A program made the translations under genes and the position numbers. Of a stretch of DNA of 64,000 nucleotides, positions 12,525 to 23,695 are shown in pieces. A model generated the notes under the pieces. It saw nothing but the letters and a program-made list of their open reading frames with translations. It was not told the DNA's origin and did not search any database. The stretch lies in NCBI GenBank assembly GCA_050084985.1, contig JBITNC010000001.1, positions 99,510,001 through 99,574,000 of the forward strand. The letters run 5' to 3'. Source of the DNA: Nageia nagi (Eukaryota > Pinophyta). How positions within the stretch are numbered: position 1 is the first letter of the stretch; every line of letters begins with the position of its first letter.

Positions 12525-13529
12525 GGGTAAGTACAAGAATGTGTCCCACTTTTGGCCAAAAAGTGGAAGTGTTTTCCTTATTTTTTAGTTTTGGTCACAC
12601 TTGATTTTAAAATTTGAAGAACTTAGAGTCCGAGTCTTGAAAAAGATCACTTCCATAAAAATGTAGTTCTCAAATTATAATTTTCAAATAAATAATTTAT
12701 TCTAATACCTATATGATAAAAATTAATATTTTATAGCTATTTAAAAATGCAGTTTTAGGACCATACCCTATTGTAAATGTTTAAAAACCACTATTTAAAA
12801 AATACAATTTTAGGACCATACCCCATTGTGTCTGGCAAGCATAATTTGGCCTAAATTAAAATTACTTTTTTTTTTTAAATTCTTTTTGGTAATGATACCT
12901 AATATACTAAAGATTGTTCAAGATATTTTTTTATCATTTTTTCATGAATATTTTTTATTTAGTTTTTATTGGCTATGATTATTGTTTTGAAAAGTGCTCA
13001 TTTCAAATAAGCATAATTTGACATTAATTTATCATTTTTAATTTATTTTTTATTAAATTTTGAATAATTGTATGTAAATTATGCACATATAATATTTTTT
13101 CACAATTGCAAAAAAAAAAAAGTTATTAAATAAATAAAAAACCCACTATTTAAAAATCATAGTTTTAGGACCATACCCCATCATGTACATCAAGCATAGT
13201 TGGACCTAAATTCAAATAGTCTTTTGAATTATTTTGGATAAATATATCTAAGACATTAAATATTATGCAAGATATTTTTTATAATTTTTTCATGAATATG
13301 TTTTGTATCGACCTTGATTATCATTTCGAAAAGTGCTCATGTCCAATAAATATAATTTAAATTAAACATATCATTTTTAATTTTTTTTAACTTTTGAATA
13401 ATTGCATGTATATTATGCATATATAGGTTTTTTACAATTCCAAAAAAAAAAAGGTTATTAAATAAACACAAAAACCTAGTAGTTCCTATGACTTCCTCTA
13501 AAATGGAACTCATATTCTTGCACTTACCC
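12525..13529. mobile_element. Non-autonomous TIR DNA transposon of about 1 kb inside element D
   Basis: The ends are inverted repeats: GGGTAAGTACAAGAATGTG at 12525 and, on the minus strand from 13529, GGGTAAGTGCAAGAATATG (two differences in 19). The element interrupts the D polyprotein between RNase H and integrase. It encodes nothing and contains a near-palindrome CCACTTTTGGCCAAAAAGTGG at 12547-12567. The flanks (TTTAGA before, ATAAAA after) show no clear target-site duplication, so the superfamily is open. GGG ends would suit PIF/Harbinger, but that is only a hint. Confidence 0.65.
12783..13480. repeat. Tandem duplication of about 355 bp inside the TIR element
   Basis: Two units share CCACTATTTAAAAA, TTTTAGGACCATACCCCAT, AGTGCTCAT, TTTTGAATAATTG, ATTATGCA and a poly(A) stretch before GTTATTAAATAAA. 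The TTTTAGGACCATACCC block starts near 12807 and 13163, giving a period of about 355 bp. A partial third copy of that block lies at 12753. Confidence 0.8.
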
Positions 13530-13544
13530 ATAAAAAAATATTTG

Positions 13545-15000
13545 TATAGTATCTAAAGTAGAAATACTATCATTATCTAAAGTAGAGGTAGTGTCATTAT
13601 TTAAAGTAGAAGAAATATATTCACATAGTACTCTACCTCAAACTTGCTTTGTAGGCCTTATCTCCACATCAAATTCAAGTATTTTATTGATTAAATTTTT
13701 CTCCATAGTATTCCTTTTGTATTATGAAATTTTGGACATCTAGATGAATGGTATAGACTAGTATCCAACTATCTGAAATGAAATACTTGAAATTTTTAAG
13801 ATATCTCATGATTTCAAAGATATTTTTCTCCACAAATGTGTATCTTATTTTTGCATCATACATAGTTTTATTGTAAAATAAGATTGGATGCTCTTTTTTG
13901 TATTTATCCTTCTACATAAGGACAATTGTAATACATTTTTCTAAAACCATAGTGTATAAGATAAAATATTTATAAAAATCAAGTTCTTTATAATAAGAGA
14001 ATTAATAATGGATTCCTTGATGTTGTTAAATTATTTCCTTGCTTTAGGCATCCATAGGAATGAGACATCCTTATTAAGAATGAATGAAATTGGCCTAATA
14101 ATTTGAGCAAAGTTATGGATAATTTTTTTAACAAAATTAATGTGACATAGAAATGATTGAAGAGCTTTCTTTTTAGAAGGAAAACAAAAATTTCTTATAG
14201 CTATCACTTTTTTTGGCTTAATATCCATCCTCTTTTTGGAAAGAACATGCCCTAACAACTTACCCTCTTTGACTATAAAGATTAACTATTTTGCATTTAG
14301 AGAAATGCAAAAAGTTCTATATTTATAAAACATAGCTATGAGGGGACCCAAGTGATCTCTTTTATATTTTTGATTTCATCAATATATACCTTAATTATCT
14401 TATTAATTAGTGGACCAAAAGCATGATTCATAGTTCTCTAAAGCATTTCACTAGCATTTGACAAATCAAAGGGCATCCTTTTGAAGGAAAATGTACCTCT
14501 TTTAGTTGTGAATGTAGTATTGTGTTGGTCACTTTCCATTACCCATATTTGATTAAAACCTAATAATCCATCAATTAAAGAAAACTACTTTTCTCTAGCT
14601 ACTATATCCAAAATCTGGTCCATGAGTGAAACTGGATAATGATGCTTCAAGGATTCTTGGTTTAGATTTGTAAAGTCTATATATAAGTATATCTATCCAC
14701 TCTTATTTTGTATTGGTACTAGATTAAAGACCCAAGTAGTATTTTCAATAGAAAATATTATCCTTGCATCTAACAATTTAATTAACTCTTGTTTCATCAT
14801 TGCTTCCATCCTAGGATTATTGCTCTTTATTTTTTTTGAATGGGATAGTTTCTTATTTGAGTTTGATTGAATGTTGGATTATATCCATGTTATAAGTTTT
14901 AAGATCCTGATAATTCCATGCAATTACATCATGAAATTATCTAGAAAGTAGAATTATATCCTAGATTTCATGAGGTGTAGCATCAATTCTAATTTTCAAC
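13545..15000 (-). pseudogene. Element D reverse transcriptase and RNase H (degraded)
   Basis: On the minus strand the RT N-terminus is FHDVIAWNYQDLKTYNMDII followed by QHSIKLK (about 14940-14860). Next come degraded palm blocks and the long open stretch EGKLLGHVLSKKRMDIKPKK (about 14272-14210). The tether FPSKKKALQSFLCHINFVKK ends near 14110, and an RNase H remnant ends in EFDVEIRPTKQV.GRVLCEY (about 13680-13630). A 27-bp minisatellite (13553-13612) encodes a repeated STLDNDSI/STLNNDTT peptide just after it. The order and motifs fit a plant gypsy family with the AW.Y.DLK.YD signature. The catalytic YxDD block is not cleanly readable. Non-functional. Confidence 0.82.
13553..13612 (-). repeat. 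27-bp minisatellite, three units, in element D coding sequence
   Basis: The unit TATCTAAAGTAGAAATACTA and its relatives (starting 13552, 13575 and 13602) vary around ATTATCTAAAGTAGA. On the coding (minus) strand it gives a repeated Ser-Thr-Leu-Asp/Asn peptide immediately downstream of RNase H. A second small exact duplication of AAAGTAGAATTTTTTAATTT lies at 15052-15105. Confidence 0.6.
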
Positions 15001-15299
15001 CTTTTATTAGGAAGGACCTCAATTTCATGATAACTTCTTTTTTTCTCTTACAAAGTAGAATTTTTTAATTTATCCTCTAAAGTAGAATTTTTTAATTTAT
15101 CCTCTATTTAAAAAGCCTCTCATAGAGATATAAGGGCTTTTGGAATGGAATTATTCTTGAGTTGAATGATGTTTTTATCTTTGAGGTTATGTAAGGTTGT
15201 TTCCTCATAAATAGAAATAATTATCTAGCACTAATGGTCTAATACCATTTTGAATTCCTTTTTAGGTTTGGAATGGATAATTACATCAAAATTCATTGC

Positions 15300-15700
15300 C
15301 TTAGAATCTAACTAATCAGCTAAATCATTATCACACCTTCTTACTACCTAAAAATTTAGACATAGAAAGTTTGATGAAATATCTTTAACTCTTCTCCTGT
15401 AAGATTTGGGATAATGATGCTTAACAATTACTTATTAGTAATTTGATTGATGACTAATTCAAAGTCTTCAATAACTACCAAGCACATGATTCCCAATCTG
15501 ATTTCCTTTTAAAAACCAAGGTAAAGAGTTTCATACTTTGTTGCATTATTTGTACAATTACATGTGAGTTTATAGAAGAATATTTTGATTTCTCAAATGG
15601 TAATTGAAAAATGATTCTAGCTCCAACACCATTTTTATACTTAACTCCATTAAAATGGATTTTTCATAAGTCCTTTTATCTAAGTTCCATTTTAGTAATG
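15300..15700 (-). pseudogene. RNase H-like domain upstream of RT in element D
   Basis: On the minus strand HFNGVKYKNGVGARIIF (about 15665-15610) is followed, after a frameshift, by KLTCNCTNNATKYETLYLGF (about 15575-15515) and IRLGIMCLVVIEDFELVINQ (about 15500-15440). These match the FDGS..GAG, C/TTNN.AEYEAL.LG and GDSELV..Q blocks of archaeal-type RNase H found in plant gypsy elements. The position, between protease (15953-16294) and RT (start about 14960), is read directly. The catalytic Asp of the first block is Asn here, the Glu of the AEYEAL block is retained (KYET), and the GDSEL Asp reads as EDFEL. Decayed. Confidence 0.7.
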
Positions 15701-15952
15701 GTAGGAATGACATAGTATGGTTCCAAAATACAATATGTACCCATATCCATATCTCTCATTTTCTTTATCATCTAAATATACTAATCATATTCCTCATGTA
15801 TCTAATTCAAAAGGTCCTCACAAATTCTTTCTTCATCTTTTATGAGATTCATATTAATTTGATCTAACTTTTTCAAGTGAGAAGGAGAATTCTTTTGATT
15901 ATATATTCTTATCTTCCTCTCAACATAAGTAACAACCATATGATTTATATCA

Positions 15953-16294
15953 TTAATTAGCAAGATAACCTCTTATATTTTCCATGAACTCTCTTGATAA
16001 GCATAAACCAAACAAAGTGGGTAAATCAACCAAAATAATTTCTTGTGAGAAATACAATTTTAGTAATTTATGCAATGAAATAAAAACATATTTTATAGAC
16101 CCTATTGTTATTACTAGAATATCATCTAATTGAAGGAAACTAGGTGTGTCTATTGTATAATTTACACTCATAGCCTCACAAATAGCTTTTAGAATTATAG
16201 TAGCGGTAGCCCCAATATCTACAAGGCAATTATTTACAATCCAACCCTCCATTCTTAAAGAGATATAAAATGAAGTGGGTCTATTTTTACCCAT
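15953..16294 (-). pseudogene. Element D aspartic protease region
   Basis: A 113-residue open stretch containing LRMEGWIVNNCLVDIGATAT near its start: VDIGA stands where retroviral-type proteases carry the catalytic D-T/S-G-A. Downstream SFLQLDDILVITIGSIKYV fits the flap-to-core region of plant gypsy proteases, and LFGLCLSREFME resembles the ILGRPW block. It lies between gag (16440-17227) and the RNase H-like domain on the same strand. The Thr/Ser to Ile change in the active-site triad, and stops on both sides, make activity unlikely. Confidence 0.78.
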
Positions 16295-16439
16295 CTTAAG
16301 AATAATTTCTAATTAGGAAAATGAAATTTTAGGAGTTATAGAAGTCACCATATCATTTTTTAGTGACTCTTTTAACAAATCTAATTTTCCAAGAATCAAT
16401 AATACATCAAACATAGAGGCTCTTGAAGAAGATTTCTTC

Positions 16440-17227
16440 ATTTTATTTACAATATTGAAGGGATAATTGGATTAAGGCATACCTTCATAATATGACTAAT
16501 ATCTCCTTTGGTACTATTAAGAAGCTTCCTCTCTTTGAGTTTGAGTGACTAAGGGAAAACTCAAACTCCTTGAAATTAGCTCTCTTTCATTTTCATGTCT
16601 AGGAGGTAGTGTTCTTGCTATCATAATGTCATGTATAGAAGAGCCTTCTCTACTCGATTTTGAACTAGGTATAGTAGGATAATCTTCTCTTCTTGCAATA
16701 GAGGAGTTTGGTATTTAGAAAGGTTCAAGATCCTCCCTTCTATTGATTTTTGTATTTGCTTATTTAGAAAATATGGTTTCAACTTTAAAGTTAACATCTT
16801 TGAGTGTAAAATTCATTAGAAAATGTTTTCTTCCATTTCTTCATTTATCAAGTTTTGCTTGCCTTTAGAATCCAATTACATATCCTCTCTAGCCAACTTG
16901 CAAAGCTGAATATAAATTGCATAAGATTCTGGTATGTGCATATCATTATAGATAGAACACCAATAATATATTTTTGAAGTTTGATCAAATGTATTGAAAA
17001 TAACATATGAATTACTTAAATAAGCTCCTTGATCACTTACAATAAAAGGCATCCTTATTTGATTATTGGGTTCATATCTCTCATACCTTGTTTCTAGGCT
17101 AGACTTGTCCCTTAATAGGAACTTGTTCTTCATGTCCCTAACATTATTACCTTCAACTCTTATAACTCAAATATTTTAAAAGTAGTTACACTAGGGTCTA
17201 CATCTCTAATTGGAATAGGTGGAGGTA
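16440..17227 (-). pseudogene. Element D gag, C-terminal part (left of insertion C)
   Basis: An 85-residue open stretch at 16876-17133 (beginning MKNKFLLRDKSSLETRYERY) and flanking degraded frame lie between the protease and insertion C. A Ser/Arg-rich region follows near 16620-16700. The rest of gag resumes at 26073, beyond C. The whole segment from 16442 is duplicated at 21806-22591 with only a few substitutions: the 85-residue frame differs at three positions. I see no zinc knuckle. Gag identity is inferred from position and from the continuation at 26073. Confidence 0.6.
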
Positions 17228-18332
17228 TGTAATATCCCCAAAACTCATAAAATGCAATTTTGTTAAAGTGTAATATTCCAAAGATGAAATATCACTACTT
17301 AGGAATTTATATATATTTTTATATTTTTCTATCTAGCTCAATTCAATTCGGATCTACAAATTGAACAATAAATAGAGCCAAAAAAGAATTTTATTCTTCA
17401 AGAGCTAGGATGTCCCAAATGGACAAGTATAATACTCAAGGAAAAATACCCAAATGCTCAAGAAGGGGATAAACTTACCCTCATAAGGTAGATTTGGATG
17501 ATTTGGCCCTACAAGTTCTTCAATTTCTTCTCCCTAATGCTAGATGAGCCTCCTCACACTAATTTAGCTAGTCTGGATCTAGGACATGCCTCCTCACACT
17601 GATTTGGTAGGTTAGATTTGGATCTAGAATATGGCTACACTGGTTGGATCTAGATCTACCCCATTGGTTAGATTTGGATTAAGGATAGAATAGTTCCACC
17701 ACACTAGCTCCAACTATTCCAGTAACTCCACCTCACTTGCTCGAGCTACTCTAGTAGCTCCACCTCATTGGCTCGAGTTACTATCCTAGCTTAGGTAAGA
17801 ACTCCTCCACACTGGCTCGAGCTCTCCCACTAAGCTAGTTGGAAAGTTGTAACTCCACTAGCTGCTAACCCCTGAAAAGAGATAAACTCTGATGATCTTC
17901 AAGCATGCCCGCAAATGATGCATCCCATCTCCTTTTATAACAAGATCTCTCATACCTTGGAATCACCCAAAGCGTAATGTCCCTCTTCTGGTGTCTTGGG
18001 ATGACCAATTAAATCATCTAGGGACCCAAGAAGCCCAACGTCCCACAATGGTTGCCTAGGATGCCAAATTACAAGATCAATGGCTCATAAATGCAACATC
18101 CCATTATGAGAGACTAATATTGCATTAATTACAAATAATTGAGCCAGATTAATTAAATAAAATCCAAGGGTGAGTGCCTCAAGGGTCTCTTTAGCCTTGG
18201 TTACAGAAATAAATGCAAAATATTAATAAAATACTCCTAAATTAATTTATTTTTGGTTTCTCCTCCTTTGCCATGAATGTCACACTCAAAGAGGAGAGAA
18301 AGTGGATATTTTACAAATTTGGGGACATTACA
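17228..18332 (-). repeat. LTR1 of element C (3' LTR)
   Basis: 1,105 bp with terminal inverted repeats TGTAATATCCCCAAA / TTTGGGGACATTACA. On the minus strand it is preceded by the purine tract AGGAAGGGGAGACT (18333-18346), which identifies it as a 3' LTR. The interior at about 17560-17860 is a degenerate array of CCTCACACTGATTTGGTNGG and CTCCACCTCACTGGCTCGAG units. Confidence 0.9.
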
Positions 18333-19240
18333 AGTCTCCCCTTCCTGAATTGCTTGTCCCCAAGCAACTCAAGATAAATTGGCCCTTCTCTTTCCCATCC
18401 TAAAAAGCTATAATGCGGATGAAAGAACAAGGAGAAAGAGTTTCAATTTTCTGCTACAAGTGATGTCCAAAATGTCTACCTTCATAGCTCCATAACCCAA
18501 CATCCAAGTCTTGAATGAAATCAAGGAGTGCTAGTGGGTTATCTTCTATCTAGGACTACATCACATGATGAGAGGGAGAATCTGCAATTTCAGCAAGCAT
18601 GAATACATTCATCCCAACATCCCAATGGTCTAAGTGGCTGAGTGGTTCACAAGGAAATGTATGATGAAGTAATACCAAATCTCCAATCCCTCTATTTCTC
18701 ATTTTAAGCAAGATGATGGACAATTTGTCCCAAAAACTTTTGTAGCAATATACTTGTAATAGAGACATATATGCCAAAGAGAAGTAAATTTGACCAGCAA
18801 GTATTATCACTTATTTCTAATCTTCAATCAACCTCCAAATTATTATCTAGAAAAAGAACACTCTTAACCAATTCATTAGTGGCTGAGCAAATGTGGGCAT
18901 GTTACCTTGGGACTGGGTGATGTCTTGCATGGTAGTTCTATTTGGGATGTGAGGAATGATTTGATGTTGCTGCTTTGGATCTTCTATTACTTCCAATTGA
19001 TGGGCTTATGAAGTGGCCCTATTGCTACCCTACAATCCTCTCATGATGACCTCCTTTCCATTTGCCAGGAACTTCATTTCCAAGGTGTCATAATTTGTCT
19101 TGATCTCCCCCAAAAATTTTAGCCATTGAATTCCAAAGACCATGTGCAAGGTCCCTCCCATGGGATATACATAGAAATCACTTCTCATGGAGTAATTGTT
19201 GGTCTCAACTGGAAGTTATCTAATCACCTTATTGCAAAAT
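18333..19240 (-). other. 3' internal region of element C, no pol
   Basis: Between the protease remnant and the 3' PPT. The first part on the minus strand (near 19190-19060) still reads as degraded protease C-terminus and the start of the RT linker (YPMGGTLHMVFGIQWLKFLG in pieces, then IKTNYDTLEMKF-like). The remainder, about 700 bp, includes an open stretch at 18556-18810 that I do not recognise. RT, RNase H and integrase are absent, so they were lost before or during amplification of this copy. Confidence 0.6.
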
Positions 19241-19245
19241 GAGAT

Positions 19246-20700
19246 CTAGCCATTAGCATTGGCCACATTGAATCCTTCAAAAATGTCCATCCTTACTCCT
19301 TTCTCAGTAGCAAACAAAGCATTAATGAAGTTGTGAGATGGCCCTCCATCGATAAGAATAGTCACTTCTTCTCCTAGAGCTCTTCCCTGAATGCATAATG
19401 TGGGGTAATGGGGTGCTCCACTAATGGTAGCCAAGGTGCTGTGAGTGGAAAACTCTTCCATAAATTCTAAAATGCTCCATAGATCTAATTTAGGTTCCTC
19501 CATCTCCACTACCTCTACATAATTGAGCTGCACCTTCCCATTGCAATGATGGCCTGGCTCCCATGATCCTCTGCAGACAAAGCACATTTTCCTTCTTCTC
19601 ATTTTAGAACATGAGATCTCCTGATCCCTCTATGTCTGCTCCAATGGCCATGCATTTCTCATTGATGGAGATGTGAGCCTTCCTTGGCTCCCATTCATTT
19701 TACTTACTGGCACAATTTGTTGTTGGGGTGGCTACATCCTTTCTTCATTAGTCTTTCCTTGGATCAGACTAGTTGATTCAAGTTCTATGGCTTTTCTAAT
19801 TACCTCATCAAGATCATTTAGCTCAAATGCTTTGATAGATCCTTTGATATTTTCATTCAGACCCTCCATGAACATAGCCATCCTTTTAGCTTTTGATAGA
19901 TTTGAAACCATAATAGAAACATTTATAAACTCATCTACATATTCTTCAACTATACCTTTCTGTTAGATCTTAGTGAGCTCATGGAAGTAACTTTCTTTCG
20001 TCTTCTTTTCAAAATGTTCCAGTAACCTTTGGCAAAATTCATCAAAAGTTGAGATTTGGTCATGGCCCAATGTTTTCAATCCATGGTGCCACCACTCATA
20101 GGCTTGTCCCTTCAGGGAGAGTGTGGAAAAATGTATGGCCTCATCTTCTAACATGGAATTGAAAGATAGTTACATTTGGAGCTGGTGAATCCATCCTCTT
20201 ACCAAGATCCTCGCACCTCCATCAAATTTCTCCAATTGGATCTTCTGTAATGGCTCCTTAAAGATAGGTGGGCATCCTCCTTTTCCTCCCTCTAATTTTC
20301 CACAAAATTCTTGGAAAGATATGATGTTTCTGTACTCTACTGGTTTGGCCATGTACTCATCGAATAATTTGTCGAGCCTCTCCTGATGTCTCTAATAGAT
20401 CTCCTCTAAATCTTCCTCTTTTCTAAAAAGAGGCTTAGGTGGAATAGGTACAGACTTCTAGTGACGATATCTAGCCCTAGATGAGCTCTCTCCTTGGCCA
20501 TTTCTATTCTCCTAGTTGGGTGGTGGAGTCTAGTTCCCTCTTTGGGATGTGAGTATCTACAATTGCTCTATCATCTTCCTTAATGCATCCAAGATGGCTA
20601 TGTTGGAATCGACCATGTTCCCTTGTCTAGCTTCCTCCCACTCTTTAGATCCCTCTAGATCTATTACATCTCTCTCCTCCAAGCTCAACTATTAATCAGG
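19246..20700 (-). pseudogene. Element C gag-protease reading frame (chromovirus type)
   Basis: One frame runs the whole length, broken by stops, several of them TAG where Gln would fit. From the N-terminus: an acidic segment (LEERDVIDLEGSKEWEEA, about 20690), KPLFRKEEDLEEIYQRH-like, then gag core LQKIQLEKFDGGARILVRGW (20250-20190) and LKGQAYEWWHHGL..L (20125-20090). A CFVCRGSWEPGHHC zinc knuckle follows (19583-19542), of the CFxCxxxWxPGHxC kind common in chromoviruses. Protease VTILIDGGPSHNFIN (19350-19306) has DGG where DSG is usual. It ends in degraded protease C-terminus near 19246. Active-site change and stops make it inactive. The second copy (23696-24961) keeps only the N-terminal part. 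Confidence 0.85.
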
Positions 20701-20773
20701 ATCACTTCTTCCTCTCAAGTAGTAATTATGGATCTTGGATAGCATGAGCTAACATAAGTTGGAAGGAAAACTA

Positions 20774-20786
20774 GCTCTGATACCAC
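20774..20786 (-). other. Primer-binding site of element C (initiator tRNA-Met type)
   Basis: On the minus strand the LTR end TTACA is followed by G and TGGTATCAGAGC, the complement of the plant initiator tRNA-Met 3' end. It identifies 20787-21812 as a 5' LTR and fixes orientation. A second copy lies at 24949-24961. Confidence 0.9.
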
Positions 20787-21812
20787 TGTAATATCCCTAA
20801 AACTCACAAAATGCAATTTTTGTTAAAGTGTAATATTCTAAAGTTGAAATATCACTACCTAGGAATTTATATATATTCTTATATTTTTCTATCTAGCTCA
20901 ATTCAAATCAGATATGCAAATTGAATAAGAAATAGAGCCAAAAATGAATTTTATTCTTCAAGAGCTAGGATGTCCCAAATGGACAAGTACAATACTCAAG
21001 TAAAAATACCCAAAATGCTCAAGAAGGGGGATGTTTACCCTCATAAGGTAGATTTGGATGATCTGGCCTTGCAATTTCATCAATTTCTTCTCCCTAATGC
21101 TAGATGAGCCTCCTCACACTGATTTGGTTGGTATGGATCTAGGATGTGTCTCCTCACACTGATTTGGTAGGTTAGATATGGATCTGGAATATGGTCACAC
21201 TGGTTGGATCTGGATCTATCCCACTGGTTGGATCTAGATCAGGGATGGAATAGTTCAACCACAATAGCTCGAACTATTCCAGTAACTCCACCTCACTGGC
21301 TTGAGCTACTCTAGCAATTCCACCTCACTAGCTTGAGTTACTATCCTAGCTTAGGTAAGAACTCCTCCACACTGGCTCGAGCTCTCCCACTAAGCTAGCT
21401 AGAAAGCTGCAACTCCACTAGCTGCTAACCCCTGAAAAGAGATAAACTCTGATGATCTTCAAGCATGCCTATAAATGATGCATCCCATCTCCTTTTATAA
21501 CAAGATCTCTCATACCTTGGAATCACCCAAAGTGCAATGTCCCTCTTTTGGTGTCTTAGCATGACCAATTAAATCATCTAGGGACCCAGGAAGCCCAACA
21601 TCCCACAATGGTTGCCTAGGATGCCAAATTACAAGATCAATGGCTCATAAATGCAACATCCCATTATGAGAGACTAATATTGCATTAATTACAAATAATT
21701 GAGCTAGATTAATTAAATAAAATCCAAGGGTGAGTGCCTCAAGGGTCTCTTTAGCCTTGGTTATAGAAATAAATGCAAAATATTAATAAAATACTCCTAA
21801 ATTAATTTATTT
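20787..21812 (-). repeat. LTR2 of element C (5' LTR, truncated at the duplication junction)
   Basis: Starts TGTAATATCCC next to the PBS and follows LTR4 almost base for base. It stops at AATTTATTT (21812), where element D gag sequence (ACAATATTGAAGGG, normally at 16449) takes over. The last 80-90 bp of the LTR, present in the other three copies, are missing. Confidence 0.9.
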
Positions 21813-22591
21813 ACAATATTGAAGGGATAATTGGATTAAGGCATACCTTCATAATATGACTAATATCTCCTTTGGTACTATTAAGAAGCTTCCTCTCTTT
21901 GAGTTTGAGTGACTAAGGGAAACCTCAAACTCCTTGAAATTAGCTCTCTTTCATTTTCATGTCTAGGAGGTAGTGTTCTTGCTATCATAATGTCATGTAT
22001 AGAAGAGCCTTCTCTACTCGATTTTGAACTAGGTATAGTAGGATAATCTTCTCTTCTTGCAATAGAGGAGTTTGGTATTTAGAAAGGTTCAAGATCCTCC
22101 CTTCTATTGATTTTTGTATTTGCTTATTTAGAAAATATGGTTTCAACTTTAAAGTTAACATCTTTGAGTGTAAAATTCATTAGAAAATGTTTTCTTCCAT
22201 TTCTTCATTTATCAAGTTTTGCTTGCCTTTAGAATCCAATTACATATCCTCTCTAGCCAACTTGCAAAGCTGAATATAAATTGCATAAGATTCTGGTATG
22301 TGCATATCATTATAGATAGAACACCAATAATATAGTTTTGAAGTTTGATCAAATGTATTGAAAATAATATATGAATTACTTAAAGAAGCTCCTTGATCAC
22401 TTACAATAAAAGGCATCCTTATTTGATTATTGGGTTCATATCTCTCATACCTTGTTTCTAGGCTAGACTTGTCCCTTAATAGGAACTTGTTCTTCATGTC
22501 CCTAACATTATTACCTTCAACTCTTATAACTCAAATATTTTAAAAGTAATTACACTAGGGTCTACATCTCTAATTGGAATAGGTGGAGGTA
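21813..22591 (-). repeat. Duplicated copy of element D gag segment (16449-17227)
   Basis: Near-identical to 16449-17227, including the 85-residue open stretch (here 22240-22497) and the AGGTA before the next LTR. The offset is a constant 5,364 bp. It is joined to LTR2 through the shared heptamer TTTATTT. Confidence 0.92.
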
Positions 22592-23695
22592 TGTAATATC
22601 CCCAAAACTCATAAAATGCAATTTTTGTTAAAGTGTAATATTCCAAAGATGAAATATCACTACTTAGGAATTTATATATATTTTTATATTTTTCTATCTA
22701 GCTCAATTCAAATCGGATCTACAAATTGAACAAGAAATAGAGCCAAAAAGAATTTTATTCTTCAAGAGCTAGGATGTCCCAAATGGACAAGTATAATACT
22801 CAAGGAAAAATACCCAAATGCTCAAGAAGGGGGATAAACTTACCCTCATAAGGTAGATTTGGATGATTTGGCCCTACAAGTTCTTCAATTTCTTCTCCCT
22901 AATGCTAGATGAGCCTCCTCACACTAATTTAGCTAGTCTGGATCTAGGACATGCCTCCTCACACTGATTTGGTAGGTTAGATTTGGATCTAGAATATGGC
23001 TACACTGGTTGGATCTAGATCTACCCATTGGTTAGATTTGGATTAGGGATAGAATAGTTCCACCACACTAGCTCGAACTATTCCAGTAACTCCACCTCAC
23101 TGGCTCGAGCTACTCTAGCAACTCCACCTCATTGGCTCGAGTTACTATCCTAGCTTAGGTAAGAACTCCTCCACACTGGCTTGAGCTCTCCCACTAAGCT
23201 AGCTGGAAAGTTGCAACTCCACTAGTGCTAACCCCTGAAAAGAGATAAACTCTGATGATCTTCAAGCATGCCCGCAAATGATGCATCCCATCTCCTTTTA
23301 TAACAAGATCTCTCATACCTTGGAATCACCCAAAGTGCAATGTCCCTCTTCTGGTGTCTTGGGATGACCAATTAAATCATCTAGGGACCCAAGAAGCCCA
23401 ACATCCCACAATGGTTGCCTAGGATGCCAAATTACAAGATCAATGGCTCATAAATGCAACGTCCCATTATGAGAGACTAATATTGCATTAATTACAAATA
23501 ATTGAGCCATATTAATTAAATAAAATCCAAGGGTGAGTGCCTCAAGGGTCTCTTTAGCCTTGGTTACAGAAATAAATGCAAAATATTAATAAAATACTCC
23601 TAAATTAATTTATTTTTGGTTTCTCCTCCTTTGCCATGAATGTCACACTCCAAGAGGAGAGAAAGTGGACATTTTACAAATTTGGAGACATTACA
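22592..23695 (-). repeat. LTR3 of element C (duplicate of LTR1)
   Basis: 1,104 bp, nearly identical to LTR1 and with its diagnostic bases, followed on the right by the same PPT (AGTCTCCCCTTCCT). The few differences include one C missing in the CTACCC run and GGATTAGGG for GGATTAAGG. Confidence 0.92.

Noticed and set aside
19673-19966. 97-codon plus-strand frame
   Set aside because: Antisense shadow of the element C gag frame, which is supported by gag core and zinc-knuckle motifs.
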